From Bog-756 sp963737625 (lineage in GTDB: Bacteria > Actinomycetota > Acidimicrobiia > Acidimicrobiales > RAAP-2): a stretch of DNA of 64,000 bases. The translations under genes and the position numbers were made by a program. Of this stretch, positions 26,870 through 37,327 are shown in pieces. How positions within the stretch are numbered: position 1 is the first letter of the stretch; every line of letters starts with the position of its first letter. The stretch is taken from contig CAVTTK010000002.1 in the NCBI GenBank assembly GCA_963737625.1, positions 1,054,001-1,118,000 on the forward strand, written 5' to 3'. A model generated the notes under the pieces. It saw only the letters and a program-made list of their open reading frames with translations, was not told where the DNA came from and searched no databases.

Positions 26870-27742
26870 GTGAAACCACCCGGGAGTGCGCTCCACCTGG
26901 TCCACCCCGAAGAGGCACGCGGCGACGGTTCGCTCCGGGGTCATGCGGACCAGGCGTCGCCCCACCGAGTGCGGATCATCGACGGCACGTTGACCTGTCT
27001 GGCCCGGCATGGGACGGCCAAGACCACCGTGGACGACATCGCCCGAGAGGCGGGCGTCTCCCGGGCCACCGTCTACCGGGTGTTCCCCGGTGGCCGCGAC
27101 CAGATCCTCGCCGCCGTGGTGGACACCGAGATGGCCAGGCTGTTCTCCGCCCTCGGAGTCCGGCTGGGGGAAGCCTCCACCTTGACGGAAGCCCTGGTCG
27201 GGGGCATCGTCGAGGCTTCTTCTCGGATCCGCAACCATGCCGCCCTCACCTACCTGGTGGCCAATGAGCCCGAGATGGTCCTGGCCCACCTGGCCTTCGA
27301 CGAGTCTGATCGGCTCCTGACCACGGCATCCCGCTTCACGGCGCCGTTCCTGGCCCGCTGGATGAGCGCGGCGGAGGCGGAGCGCGTGGCCGAGTGGGCC
27401 ACCCGCATCGTCCTGTCCTACGCCATCGCCCCGTCGCCGGGAACTGATCTCACCGATCCCGTCGACGCTGAACGTCTGGTTTCGACCTTCGTGATTCCGG
27501 GTATAGAGGCGCTCCACAAGTCCGCCCTGACGGCCTCCATCGTGATCACGCCCTTCGGAGCCCAGGGGGACCCGGTCCGGGTGTCGGTGTCGGGGGCCGG
27601 TTCGCCGCCCAGCTCGACACTGGCCACCGTTCGGTCACAGCACAGCACCGAGTCACAGCACAGCACCGAGTCACAGCACAGCACCGAGTCGCAGCACAGC
27701 AAGCGGAGGATCACCGAGCGTGCCAAGGGAGACGGGACATGA
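26870..27742 (+). CDS. TetR-family regulator with a repeated QHSTES tail (second of a pair)
   Basis: A 290-residue regulator, longer than usual. A 30-residue extension precedes the helix-turn-helix (TTVDDIAREAGVSRATVYRVFPGGRDQIL, about residues 51-80). The ligand domain follows, and the last 40 residues contain three and a half copies of QHSTES. The GTG start is set by the promoter at 26833-26862, which would give a leaderless mRNA. The stop overlaps the next ATG (ATGA), so this regulator and the diiron protein are translationally coupled and presumably share control by the operator upstream. Confidence 0.82.
   Translation: MKPPGSALHLVHPEEARGDGSLRGHADQASPHRVRIIDGTLTCLARHGTAKTTVDDIAREAGVSRATVYRVFPGGRDQILAAVVDTEMARLFSALGVRLGEASTLTEALVGGIVEASSRIRNHAALTYLVANEPEMVLAHLAFDESDRLLTTASRFTAPFLARWMSAAEAERVAEWATRIVLSYAIAPSPGTDLTDPVDAERLVSTFVIPGIEALHKSALTASIVITPFGAQGDPVRVSVSGAGSPPSSTLATVRSQHSTESQHSTESQHSTESQHSKRRITERAKGDGT
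27638..27703 (+). repeat. 18-bp tandem repeat, 3.6 copies
   Basis: Unit CAGCACAGCACCGAGTCA encodes QHSTES and is repeated almost without change at the 3' end of the second TetR gene. Copy number is likely variable between strains. Confidence 0.9.
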
Positions 27743-28872
27743 CCACCGAGATGAGCAGCACTGAAGAGATCATCGGAAGGGCCGAGATCGACGACTTCGA
27801 GGCCATTCTTTCGGTGGTGGGCGTCGAGGAGGCCAACGGACTCCACGTGGTCCATTCGGACTATGACTCCATCTTCACCTGGGACTATGAGAAGGGCACC
27901 CGGCCCAAGCTCAACAAGCTGTACGAGAAGGCCAAGGGTGCCCAGTGGAACGGTGAAACCGATCTTCCCTGGGACACCGACGTCGACCAGGAGAGGCTCG
28001 TCGTCGAGCAGGCCGAGGCGACCGGTGGCTTCGGGGCGGGCTTCGACCTGACCGGCACCCCGGTGGAGCACTGGGGCGAGAAGGAGTGGATCCAGTTCGG
28101 GGTGGAGGGCCAGAACTGGACCCTGTCCCAGTTCCTCCACGGCGAGCAGGGAGCCCTCATTTGCACGGCCAAGATCGTGGAGTCGGTGCCGTGGATCGAC
28201 GCCAAGTACTACGCCTCCACCCAGGTGATGGACGAGGCCCGCCATGTCGAGGTGTTCGCCAAGTACCTCGACGACAAGTTGTCCGGCCACTATCCGGTAA
28301 ACGCCCACCTGCGCATGCTCCTCGACGACATCATCGCTGACTCCCGGTGGGACCTCACCTATTTGGGCATGCAGATCATGGTGGAAGGCCTGGCCCTGGC
28401 GGCCTTCGGCCTGATGCACGCCCTCACCGCCGACCCCCTGCTCAAGCAGCTGCTCCGGTACGTCATGGCCGACGAGGCCCGCCATGTGGCCTTCGGGGTG
28501 CTGAGCCTGCAGGAATACTACGAAGGTCTGAACGCCGCCGAGCTGCGTGAGCGACAGGAATTCGCCTTCGAGGCCGCGGTGCGCATGCGTGACCGCTTTC
28601 TCCAGCAAGAGGTGTGGGACCGGATGGGTGTCGATCCCAAGGCCATCGTGCCCCTGGTCCAGCAGGCTCCTGAGCGGGCCCAGTTCCAGGCCCTGCTGTT
28701 CTCCAAAATCGTCCCCAACTGCAAGAAGCTGGGTCTGCTCGATGCCGCCGACGGTTGGCTCCGGACCAAATTCACCGAGTTGGGCGTCATCGAGTTCGAG
28801 TCCTGGGTGGACACGGCAGAGGAGGTCGACGCCATGGCTTCGGGACCACCCATGGACCGGATCACCGTCTAA
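27739..28872 (+). CDS. Ferritin-like diiron oxidase/oxygenase
   Basis: A 377-residue helical protein with a complete carboxylate-bridged diiron ligand set: Glu136 (LHGEQGAL), Glu166 and His169 (DEARHVE), Glu216 (MVEGLAL), Glu246 and His249 (DEARHVAF). The pattern matches the ferritin-like superfamily that includes ribonucleotide reductase R2, R2-like ligand-binding oxidases and AurF-type N-oxygenases. I cannot assign the substrate. A TetR gene overlaps its start by 4 nt, which suggests substrate-inducible expression, as is common for enzymes acting on hydrophobic compounds. A strong hairpin follows the stop. Confidence 0.75.
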   Translation: MTTEMSSTEEIIGRAEIDDFEAILSVVGVEEANGLHVVHSDYDSIFTWDYEKGTRPKLNKLYEKAKGAQWNGETDLPWDTDVDQERLVVEQAEATGGFGAGFDLTGTPVEHWGEKEWIQFGVEGQNWTLSQFLHGEQGALICTAKIVESVPWIDAKYYASTQVMDEARHVEVFAKYLDDKLSGHYPVNAHLRMLLDDIIADSRWDLTYLGMQIMVEGLALAAFGLMHALTADPLLKQLLRYVMADEARHVAFGVLSLQEYYEGLNAAELRERQEFAFEAAVRMRDRFLQQEVWDRMGVDPKAIVPLVQQAPERAQFQALLFSKIVPNCKKLGLLDAADGWLRTKFTELGVIEFESWVDTAEEVDAMASGPPMDRITV

Positions 28873-28880
28873 TCCCCGGT

Positions 28881-28907
28881 TCGGCCGGCGTCCGTCCCGC
28901 CGGCCGA
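28881..28907 (+). terminator. Hairpin after the diiron gene
   Basis: TCGGCCGGC and GCCGGCCGA form a 9-bp perfect stem 8 nt beyond the stop codon, with no U-tract. Confidence 0.5.
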
Positions 28908-28970
28908 CGGGCTGTCCGCCGTCAGGGATTCGACACGGCGTCGCCGCGCCGGTCTGCCGGTGGGTGCTGG

Positions 28971-28976
28971 TAGCCT
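28971..28976 (+). promoter_or_regulatory. -10 element upstream of dapA, with a 13-codon leader frame
   Basis: TAGCCT lies 8 nt before GTG 28985, which opens a 13-codon frame ending at TGA 29024-29026, in the same phase as dapA, whose ATG is 6 nt further on. It may be a leader peptide or simply a 5' leader. Confidence 0.35.
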
Positions 28977-29032
28977 GCGGTTTCGTGACGCCTTCCCTGA
29001 CCGCCGGTCCCCGCTCGAGAGGCTGAGCGTCG

Positions 29033-29941
29033 ATGCCACGATTCGGATCGGTGATCACCGCCATGGTCACCCCCTTCCATGCCGACGGGTCGATCGACCT
29101 GGACATGGCCGGGACCCTGGCCCGGTTTCTCGCCTCCTCCGGCAGCGACGGACTGGTGGTGGCGGGGACCACCGGTGAGGCTCCGGTCCTGACCGACTCC
29201 GAGCTCATCGATCTGTTCCGTGCTGTGGTGGAGGCCGTCGACGTGCCGGTCATCGCCTCGACCGGCAGCAACGACACCGCCCATTCGGTGCTGATGACCG
29301 AACGGGCCAAGGCCGCCGGGGCCGACGGCATCCTGGCTGTGACCCCGTACTACAGCCGTCCTTCGCCGGCAGGCCTTTCGGCCCACTTCCGGGCCGTCGC
29401 CGGGGCCAGCGAGCTTCCGGTGTTGCTCTACGACATCCCGGTCAGATCGGGCAGGAGGATCGGCGTCGACCTCACCCTGGAGCTGGCTCGTGAGGTCCCG
29501 TCCATCGTGGGGGTCAAGGACGCCACCGGGGACGTGGCTTCCGCCGCCGAGGTGGTGGCGGGCAGCCCGGAAGGGTTCGAGGTCTACTGCGGCGACGACT
29601 CCCTGGCGCTGCCCTTCGCCGCTGTCGGGTCCGCCGGCGTCGTCAGCGTGGCTGCCCACTGGGCCGGCCGGCAGTTCGGCGAGATGATCAGGTGCTACCG
29701 CTCCGGTGACGTGGAGGGGGCCACCAGGATCAACCAGCACCTGGCCGAGTCCTACCGGTTCGAGTCCTCCGAGGAGTTCCCCAATCCCGTCCCGGCCAAG
29801 GCGGCCTGCCGGGCGCAGGGCCTGGCCGTCGGCCAGTGCCGGCTGCCCAACGCCCCAGCCCCTGCGGCGCTGGAGGAACGGGCCCGGGAAGTCATGTCGA
29901 GACTGAACCAGTATGAGCCGATGCACCAGACGGTTGTCTGA
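29033..29941 (+). CDS. dapA: 4-hydroxy-tetrahydrodipicolinate synthase
   Basis: A 302-residue (beta/alpha)8 aldolase of the DapA family, condensing pyruvate with aspartate semialdehyde as the first committed step to DAP and lysine. GTTGEAPVLTD is the TTGE motif, YDIPVRSG holds the catalytic Tyr and VGVKDATGD the Schiff-base Lys. ATG 29033 gives the canonical start MPRFGSVITAMVTPF. RNase J follows after 72 nt, a neighbour pair conserved in actinobacteria. Confidence 0.95.
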   Translation: MPRFGSVITAMVTPFHADGSIDLDMAGTLARFLASSGSDGLVVAGTTGEAPVLTDSELIDLFRAVVEAVDVPVIASTGSNDTAHSVLMTERAKAAGADGILAVTPYYSRPSPAGLSAHFRAVAGASELPVLLYDIPVRSGRRIGVDLTLELAREVPSIVGVKDATGDVASAAEVVAGSPEGFEVYCGDDSLALPFAAVGSAGVVSVAAHWAGRQFGEMIRCYRSGDVEGATRINQHLAESYRFESSEEFPNPVPAKAACRAQGLAVGQCRLPNAPAPAALEERAREVMSRLNQYEPMHQTVV

Positions 29942-30013
29942 CCCGGGGAGGTCGACCGATGAAGCCGGTCAGACCGCCACCGGTAGGCCGGCAGCGGCAG
30001 GAAGAAGCCACCC

Positions 30014-31897
30014 GTGAATCGTCAGGGATCTCGCCGTACCACCGAGGGCACCGGTGCCTCGGAGCCCGCCGCCGGCAAGGCCGGGGGAGCCAAGAAGGCC
30101 GCGCAGCCCCGGGCCAGGCAGCCGCGTAAGAAGGCTGACAGCCCAACCGCGTCGCCCGGGGCGTCGGCGGCATCCGGGCGCGGGGCCGCGCCCACCCGTC
30201 CGGTGCGGAAGCGGCAGTCCGGTGGGGGCGGTGGCCCGTCGCCGGTCCGGATCGTCTTTCTGGGCGGACTGGGCGAGATCGGCCGGAACTGCGCCTGCAT
30301 CGAGGTGGACGGTCGGATCCTGGTGCTCGACGTCGGCATCATGTTCCCCGACCCCGACATGCCCGGCGTGGATCTGGTCCTGCCCGATCTGACCTACCTC
30401 CGGGAGAACGCCGATCGGGTCGACGGCGTGATCCTGACCCACGGGCACGAGGACCACACCGGAGGGCTGGCCTATCTCTTGCGGGACTTCCCGGTGGCCG
30501 TGTACGGCTCCGAGCTCACGTTGGCCCTGGCCCGGAACCGGGTCGACGAGGCGGGTATGACCGAGCGGGCCCAGTTCATCCCGGTCCGGGACGGGGAGCG
30601 ACGCCGGATCGGCCCCTGTGACGTGGAGTTCATACCGGTCACCCACTCGGTGCCCCACGCCTTTGCCACCGCCTTCCACACGCCACAGGGGATCATCCTG
30701 CACTCCGGAGACTTCAAGATCGACCTCCATCCCGTGGACGGCCGTCGAACCGACCTGGCCCGCATGGGGGCTCTGGCCTCGGACCCCGGGATCCGCATGC
30801 TGCTGGTCGACTCGACCAACGCCGAGGAGCCTGGATTCACACCGTCGGAGTCGACGGTGGGGGCCACCTTGAGAAAGGTCTTCCTGGCCCGGCCGGACCG
30901 CCGGTTCATCGTCACCTGCTTCGCCAGCCACATCCACCGGGTCCAGCAGGTGGCCGACGCCGCCATCGCCGGGGGCCGGTCGGTGGCCACCCTCGGCCGT
31001 TCCATGCAGAAGAACGTCGCCCTGGCCCGGAAGCTCGGCCTCCTGCACATCCCGGACGCCTCGCTGATCGACGTCGAGGATGTGGATCGGCTGGAGGACG
31101 GACAGGTGTGCGTGATCTCCACCGGCTCGCAGGGGGAACCCATGTCGGCGCTTTCCAAGCTGGCCACGGGGGAGAACCGGTTCTTCAAGCTGCGGGAGAA
31201 CGATGTGGTGGTGATCAGTGCCCATCCCATCCCCGGCAACGAGTGGTCGGTGGGCCGCGTCATCGACAGTCTCCACCGACGCAATGTGGAGGTCATCCAC
31301 TCCGGCGTGGACTCGGTCCATGTCAGCGGCCACGCTCGCCAGGGGGAGCTGGCCACATTGATGTCGGTGACCGAGCCGGAGTTCCTGATTCCCGTGCACG
31401 GGGAGTACCGGCACATGGCCAACCAGGTGCGGGTGGCCGAATCCATGGGCATCGTGGGGGACCGGGTGCTGCTGTGCGAGGACGGTGACGCCGTGCGCCT
31501 CGACGGCGCCGGCCTCCACCGCGACGGAACCGTGCCGGGCGGCTATCTGTTCGTGGACGGGAGCTCGGTCGGGGACATCGGCCACGGCGTCCTACGGGAT
31601 CGGATGGTCCTGGCCGAGGAGGGAGTGGTCATGGCCGTGGCCACCGTCGACCTCAAACGGGGCGAGGTGGTGGGGGTGCCCCAGATCGTGACCCGGGGCT
31701 GGGCCTACGACCACGACACCGAGTTGCTGCTGGACGAGGCGCGGGTCCAGGTCACCCGGGCCCTGGAGAAGGCCCTGAACTCCGGGAGCCACGATCACGA
31801 GACCCTCAATCGGGTGGCCCGCAAGGCGTTGGGCCAGCTGGTGGGCAACCGGACGCGTCAGCGACCGATGATCGTCCCGGTCATCGTCACCGTCTGA
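30014..31897 (+). CDS. rnj: Ribonuclease J
   Basis: A 627-residue metallo-beta-lactamase/beta-CASP ribonuclease with endo- and 5'-exonuclease activity in mRNA decay and rRNA processing. The zinc motif is THGHEDH (His143, His145, Asp147, His148), preceded by FLGGLGEIGRN. The beta-CASP motifs include VTCFASHIHRVQQ and ISAHPIPGNE, and VHVSGHA is motif C. The first 75 residues are a basic Ala/Lys/Arg-rich extension, common in actinobacterial RNase J and probably RNA-binding. GTG 30014 has an AGGAAG-like site about 10 nt before it. Confidence 0.95.
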   Translation: MNRQGSRRTTEGTGASEPAAGKAGGAKKAAQPRARQPRKKADSPTASPGASAASGRGAAPTRPVRKRQSGGGGGPSPVRIVFLGGLGEIGRNCACIEVDGRILVLDVGIMFPDPDMPGVDLVLPDLTYLRENADRVDGVILTHGHEDHTGGLAYLLRDFPVAVYGSELTLALARNRVDEAGMTERAQFIPVRDGERRRIGPCDVEFIPVTHSVPHAFATAFHTPQGIILHSGDFKIDLHPVDGRRTDLARMGALASDPGIRMLLVDSTNAEEPGFTPSESTVGATLRKVFLARPDRRFIVTCFASHIHRVQQVADAAIAGGRSVATLGRSMQKNVALARKLGLLHIPDASLIDVEDVDRLEDGQVCVISTGSQGEPMSALSKLATGENRFFKLRENDVVVISAHPIPGNEWSVGRVIDSLHRRNVEVIHSGVDSVHVSGHARQGELATLMSVTEPEFLIPVHGEYRHMANQVRVAESMGIVGDRVLLCEDGDAVRLDGAGLHRDGTVPGGYLFVDGSSVGDIGHGVLRDRMVLAEEGVVMAVATVDLKRGEVVGVPQIVTRGWAYDHDTELLLDEARVQVTRALEKALNSGSHDHETLNRVARKALGQLVGNRTRQRPMIVPVIVTV

Positions 31898-31953
31898 CGG
31901 CTGGCCTGGTGTCCCCGTGATGGTGACCCTGCGGGACTACGCTGTTACCCACT

Positions 31954-34455
<2,502 letters not shown>

Positions 34456-34505
34456 GCGACGGCGAGTGCCCCGAGCCGGCCCCCCCTTCGCCCGCCGCGT
34501 ACGGA

Positions 34506-36269
34506 GTGGGCGCCCTGGCGCCGGAGACCGCCCCGACCGACACCTCGGGACGGGCCGGTGCTCCAGACAGCGCGGCCGCCATCGGGCCGGTGCCCCTTCC
34601 CGCAGGCCCGGTAGCCGATATCACCACCCCCGTCGATACGACGGGCACCATCACCCTGCCACCGCTCACCGAGGCCGTGGTGGCGGGGCCGGAGGCGGCC
34701 GTCACCACAGGCTCCGGGCCGGGCACTCCCGGTCCGATGGTGTCCCAGTCGCCTCCGATTGCGCCCGCCGTGGGAACGGTGCCCGTCCCGGAATCAGGAT
34801 CGGAGCCGGTCGTCGGGCCTCGCGGGACCCGACGGGGTGGGCATCGGAAGAAGAGGCGTTGGTGGCTGGTGGTGACCATCGCCGCGGTGGTGGCCCTGCT
34901 GCTGGCCACGGCGGCATGGGCCGGCGCCCGTCGCATCAACGTCCCCTTGGCGGCACCGGCCATCCAGCTCGGCGTACCGACGGCGGCCGTCGTGGCCGGG
35001 CCCAGCCCGGCGCTGCCCTGGCCGGCCAAGGGTCAAGGGGCCGTCGCCGTGCCCGCCCTCGGCTACACGGCCCAGTCGGGTCCGGAGTCGTCGGTTCCTA
35101 TCGCCTCCCTGACCAAGATGACCAACGCCCTGGTGGTGCTGCGTGATCATCCGGTGCCGGCCGGAGCCACCGGGCCGGCGATCACCATCACCGCCGGAGA
35201 TGCCGCCGAGTACGAGAACGAGGTCCACAACGACCAGTCCACCGTGCCCATCCGTACCGGTGAGGTACTCACCGAGCTCCAGATGCTCGAGGCCATGCTG
35301 ACCCAGTCGGCCAACGACGTGGCCTACAGCCTGGCCATCTGGGACGCCGGAAGCATCCCGGCCTTCGTCACCAAGATGAACGCACTGGCCGGCTCGCTCG
35401 GGGCCACGTCCACCCACTACGTCGACGCCAGTGGCTACGACCCCAACTCCCAGTCGACGGCGTCCGACGTCCTGCGGGTGGCCTCCGCGGCCATGCTCGA
35501 CCCCACGTTCGCCCAGGTGGTGGGTATGTCCTCGATCACCTTCCCGGGGGTGGGAACGCTGCCCAACGTCGTCAGTGAGATCGGCCACAACGGGGTGATC
35601 GGCATCAAGTCGGGCTACACCTCGAAGGCGGGAGGCTGTCTGGTCCTGGCCGCGGACAAGGTGTCCGGCGGCCATTCCGTGCTGGTCTTGGAGGCGGTGC
35701 TGGGGCAACCCACCCCGCCGCCGATCGTGCCACCGACCACCACCACGACCGCACCCAGGCCCCCGCCGACCACGACCACCACGACCACCGCTCCGTTGGC
35801 ACCCGGGGCCGTGCCGCCCCCCACCACGCCTCCGCCCCCCACGACCACGCCACCACCGCCACCACCGACCACGACCACCACCACCATTCCGCGCAACGAC
35901 CTCGAGGTGCCGGACCCGCTCAAGTACACGAGGCCGGTAGCCGAGGCCCTCCTGGCGGCGACCATGGCTGCGGTGGTCCCCGTGCCGGTGGCCACGGCGG
36001 GCGCCACCATGGGCACGGCCACGGCCGAGTGGGGGGGCCAGCAGCATCGGGTGGCCGTGGTGGCTGCGCAGTCCGCCTCGCTGCTCGGATGGCCGGGCCA
36101 GCAGGTGACGGGGACCACCTCGCTGCACCCGGTGCCGCCCGGGGGACGGCGGGGGAGCCGAGCCGGCTCGGCCCGGTTCACCCTGGGCACCCAGTCCGAG
36201 ACGGTGGCGTTGCGGCTGGGGGCCACCGTGCCCGAACCGTCGTGGTGGTGGCGACTGGTCCACGGCTGA
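34506..36269 (+). CDS. Membrane-anchored D-alanyl-D-alanine carboxypeptidase (peptidase S11)
   Basis: A 587-residue protein. A Pro/Thr-rich cytoplasmic segment leads to one membrane span (RRWWLVVTIAAVVALLLATAAWAG, about 119-140), placing the rest outside. The penicillin-binding fold has SLTK (Ser201, Lys204), SAN (268-270) and KSG in GIKSGYTS. These proteins trim the terminal D-Ala from peptidoglycan stem peptides. Two Thr/Pro low-complexity linkers (35720-35890) connect to a C-terminal region of unknown fold rich in Ala and Val. GTG 34506 is the first start in frame after ftsK; the N-terminus is uncertain and a later ATG (34737) is possible. Confidence 0.85.
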   Translation: MGALAPETAPTDTSGRAGAPDSAAAIGPVPLPAGPVADITTPVDTTGTITLPPLTEAVVAGPEAAVTTGSGPGTPGPMVSQSPPIAPAVGTVPVPESGSEPVVGPRGTRRGGHRKKRRWWLVVTIAAVVALLLATAAWAGARRINVPLAAPAIQLGVPTAAVVAGPSPALPWPAKGQGAVAVPALGYTAQSGPESSVPIASLTKMTNALVVLRDHPVPAGATGPAITITAGDAAEYENEVHNDQSTVPIRTGEVLTELQMLEAMLTQSANDVAYSLAIWDAGSIPAFVTKMNALAGSLGATSTHYVDASGYDPNSQSTASDVLRVASAAMLDPTFAQVVGMSSITFPGVGTLPNVVSEIGHNGVIGIKSGYTSKAGGCLVLAADKVSGGHSVLVLEAVLGQPTPPPIVPPTTTTTAPRPPPTTTTTTTAPLAPGAVPPPTTPPPPTTTPPPPPPTTTTTTIPRNDLEVPDPLKYTRPVAEALLAATMAAVVPVPVATAGATMGTATAEWGGQQHRVAVVAAQSASLLGWPGQQVTGTTSLHPVPPGGRRGSRAGSARFTLGTQSETVALRLGATVPEPSWWWRLVHG

Positions 36270-36368
36270 GGCCGTCATCGGGGTTCGACGGCCGGGCCGG
36301 GAGGGCCGGCGCCGCCTCGGTGGGGACCGGCGTTCCCGGTGAACCCTCTCGGGACGGACCGCTCGGAG

Positions 36369-36374
36369 TACCGT
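36369..36374 (+). promoter_or_regulatory. -10 element, leaderless thrB start
   Basis: TACCGT ends 6 nt before GTG 36381, the start that gives the canonical ThrB N-terminus. Confidence 0.5.
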
Positions 36375-36380
36375 GTGCCT

Positions 36381-37268
36381 GTGCGTGCACGGGTCCCAGC
36401 GTCGTCGGCCAATCTCGGGCCGGGGTTCGATACGTTGGCGATCGCCCTCGACCGGTATGTCGAGGTGGAGGTGGAGCCGGCCTCGAAGCTGATCGTGCGT
36501 TCGGAAGGTGAGGGTGCCGGACTCTCCGACGACCCGTCCCACCTGGCGGCCCGGGTGGCCATCGACGTGGCCGGCACCGATCGGCTGTCCATCACCGTTC
36601 GGTCACAGATCCCCATCGCCCGCGGCCTCGGATCATCGGCCGCCCTGGCCGTGGCCGCCGCCGCCGCAGCGGGAGCCAGCGACCCGCTGGCCGTGGCCGC
36701 CCAGATGGACGGTCACCCGGACAATGCCGCCGCTTCCATGGTGGGGGGACTGGTGGCGGCGGCGCGGGTGAAAGGCGGCGTGCAGGCGGTGCGACTGCCA
36801 CTCGACGTGAGCCTGGCCTTCGTGGTCATCGTGCCCGACGTCACCCTGTCCACGGCGCGGTCCCGTCAGGCCCTCCCCACCGAGGTGAGCCGGGCCAGCG
36901 CGGCGTTCAACCTGTCCCGGATGGCACTGCTCATCGCCGGGCTGGCCGACAGTCGGGTGCTGATCCCCGAGGCCACCGAGGACCGACTGCACCAGGACTA
37001 CCGGAGCCCGCTGTTCCCGGCCGCCCCCAAACTGCTGGCCGAGATGGCCGCCGGGGGAGCGCTGGCCGTGTGTTGGTCCGGTGCCGGGCCGTCGCTGCTC
37101 GGCATCACCCACGGCACCGAGGCCCATCGGGTCGAGGCCGCCGCCGTGGCCGCACTGGAGCAGGCCGACGTGCCCGGCCAGGTCATGATCCTCCACGCCG
37201 ACATGCATGGACTGATCCTCGACCGGGCCGGCTCGACCGAACTGTTCGACTTCAGCGCCGACGAGTAG
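36381..37268 (+). CDS. thrB: Homoserine kinase
   Basis: A 295-residue GHMP-family kinase phosphorylating L-homoserine on the way to threonine. VRARVPASSANLGPGFDTLAIAL is the standard N-terminus, PIARGLGSSAALAVAAA is the ATP-binding GHMP motif 2 and WSGAGPSLLGI motif 3. GTG 36381 is preferred over in-frame GTG 36375 because it fits both homologues and the -10 spacing. No thrA or thrC is seen next to it; miaB follows. Confidence 0.93.
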   Translation: MRARVPASSANLGPGFDTLAIALDRYVEVEVEPASKLIVRSEGEGAGLSDDPSHLAARVAIDVAGTDRLSITVRSQIPIARGLGSSAALAVAAAAAAGASDPLAVAAQMDGHPDNAAASMVGGLVAAARVKGGVQAVRLPLDVSLAFVVIVPDVTLSTARSRQALPTEVSRASAAFNLSRMALLIAGLADSRVLIPEATEDRLHQDYRSPLFPAAPKLLAEMAAGGALAVCWSGAGPSLLGITHGTEAHRVEAAAVAALEQADVPGQVMILHADMHGLILDRAGSTELFDFSADE

Positions 37269-37315
37269 CCGGGCCCGGTCCTACGTCGCCGGTCGGACCG
37301 ACCCCGGGGTGGTCG

Positions 37316-37321
37316 TATCCT
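37316..37321 (+). promoter_or_regulatory. -10 element, leaderless miaB start
   Basis: TATCCT lies 6 nt before GTG 37328; a weak TCGGAC -35 is 17 bp upstream. Confidence 0.5.
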
Positions 37322-37327
37322 GGACCC

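Noticed and set aside
35720..35890. ACC/CCG-rich repeats taken as a CRISPR-like or mobile repeat
   Set aside because: It is an in-frame Thr/Pro linker of the carboxypeptidase with irregular units and no spacers.
34794..36542. Long minus-strand frame across the S11 carboxypeptidase and thrB
   Set aside because: Pro/Arg/Gly-rich shadow of plus-strand genes with no motif.
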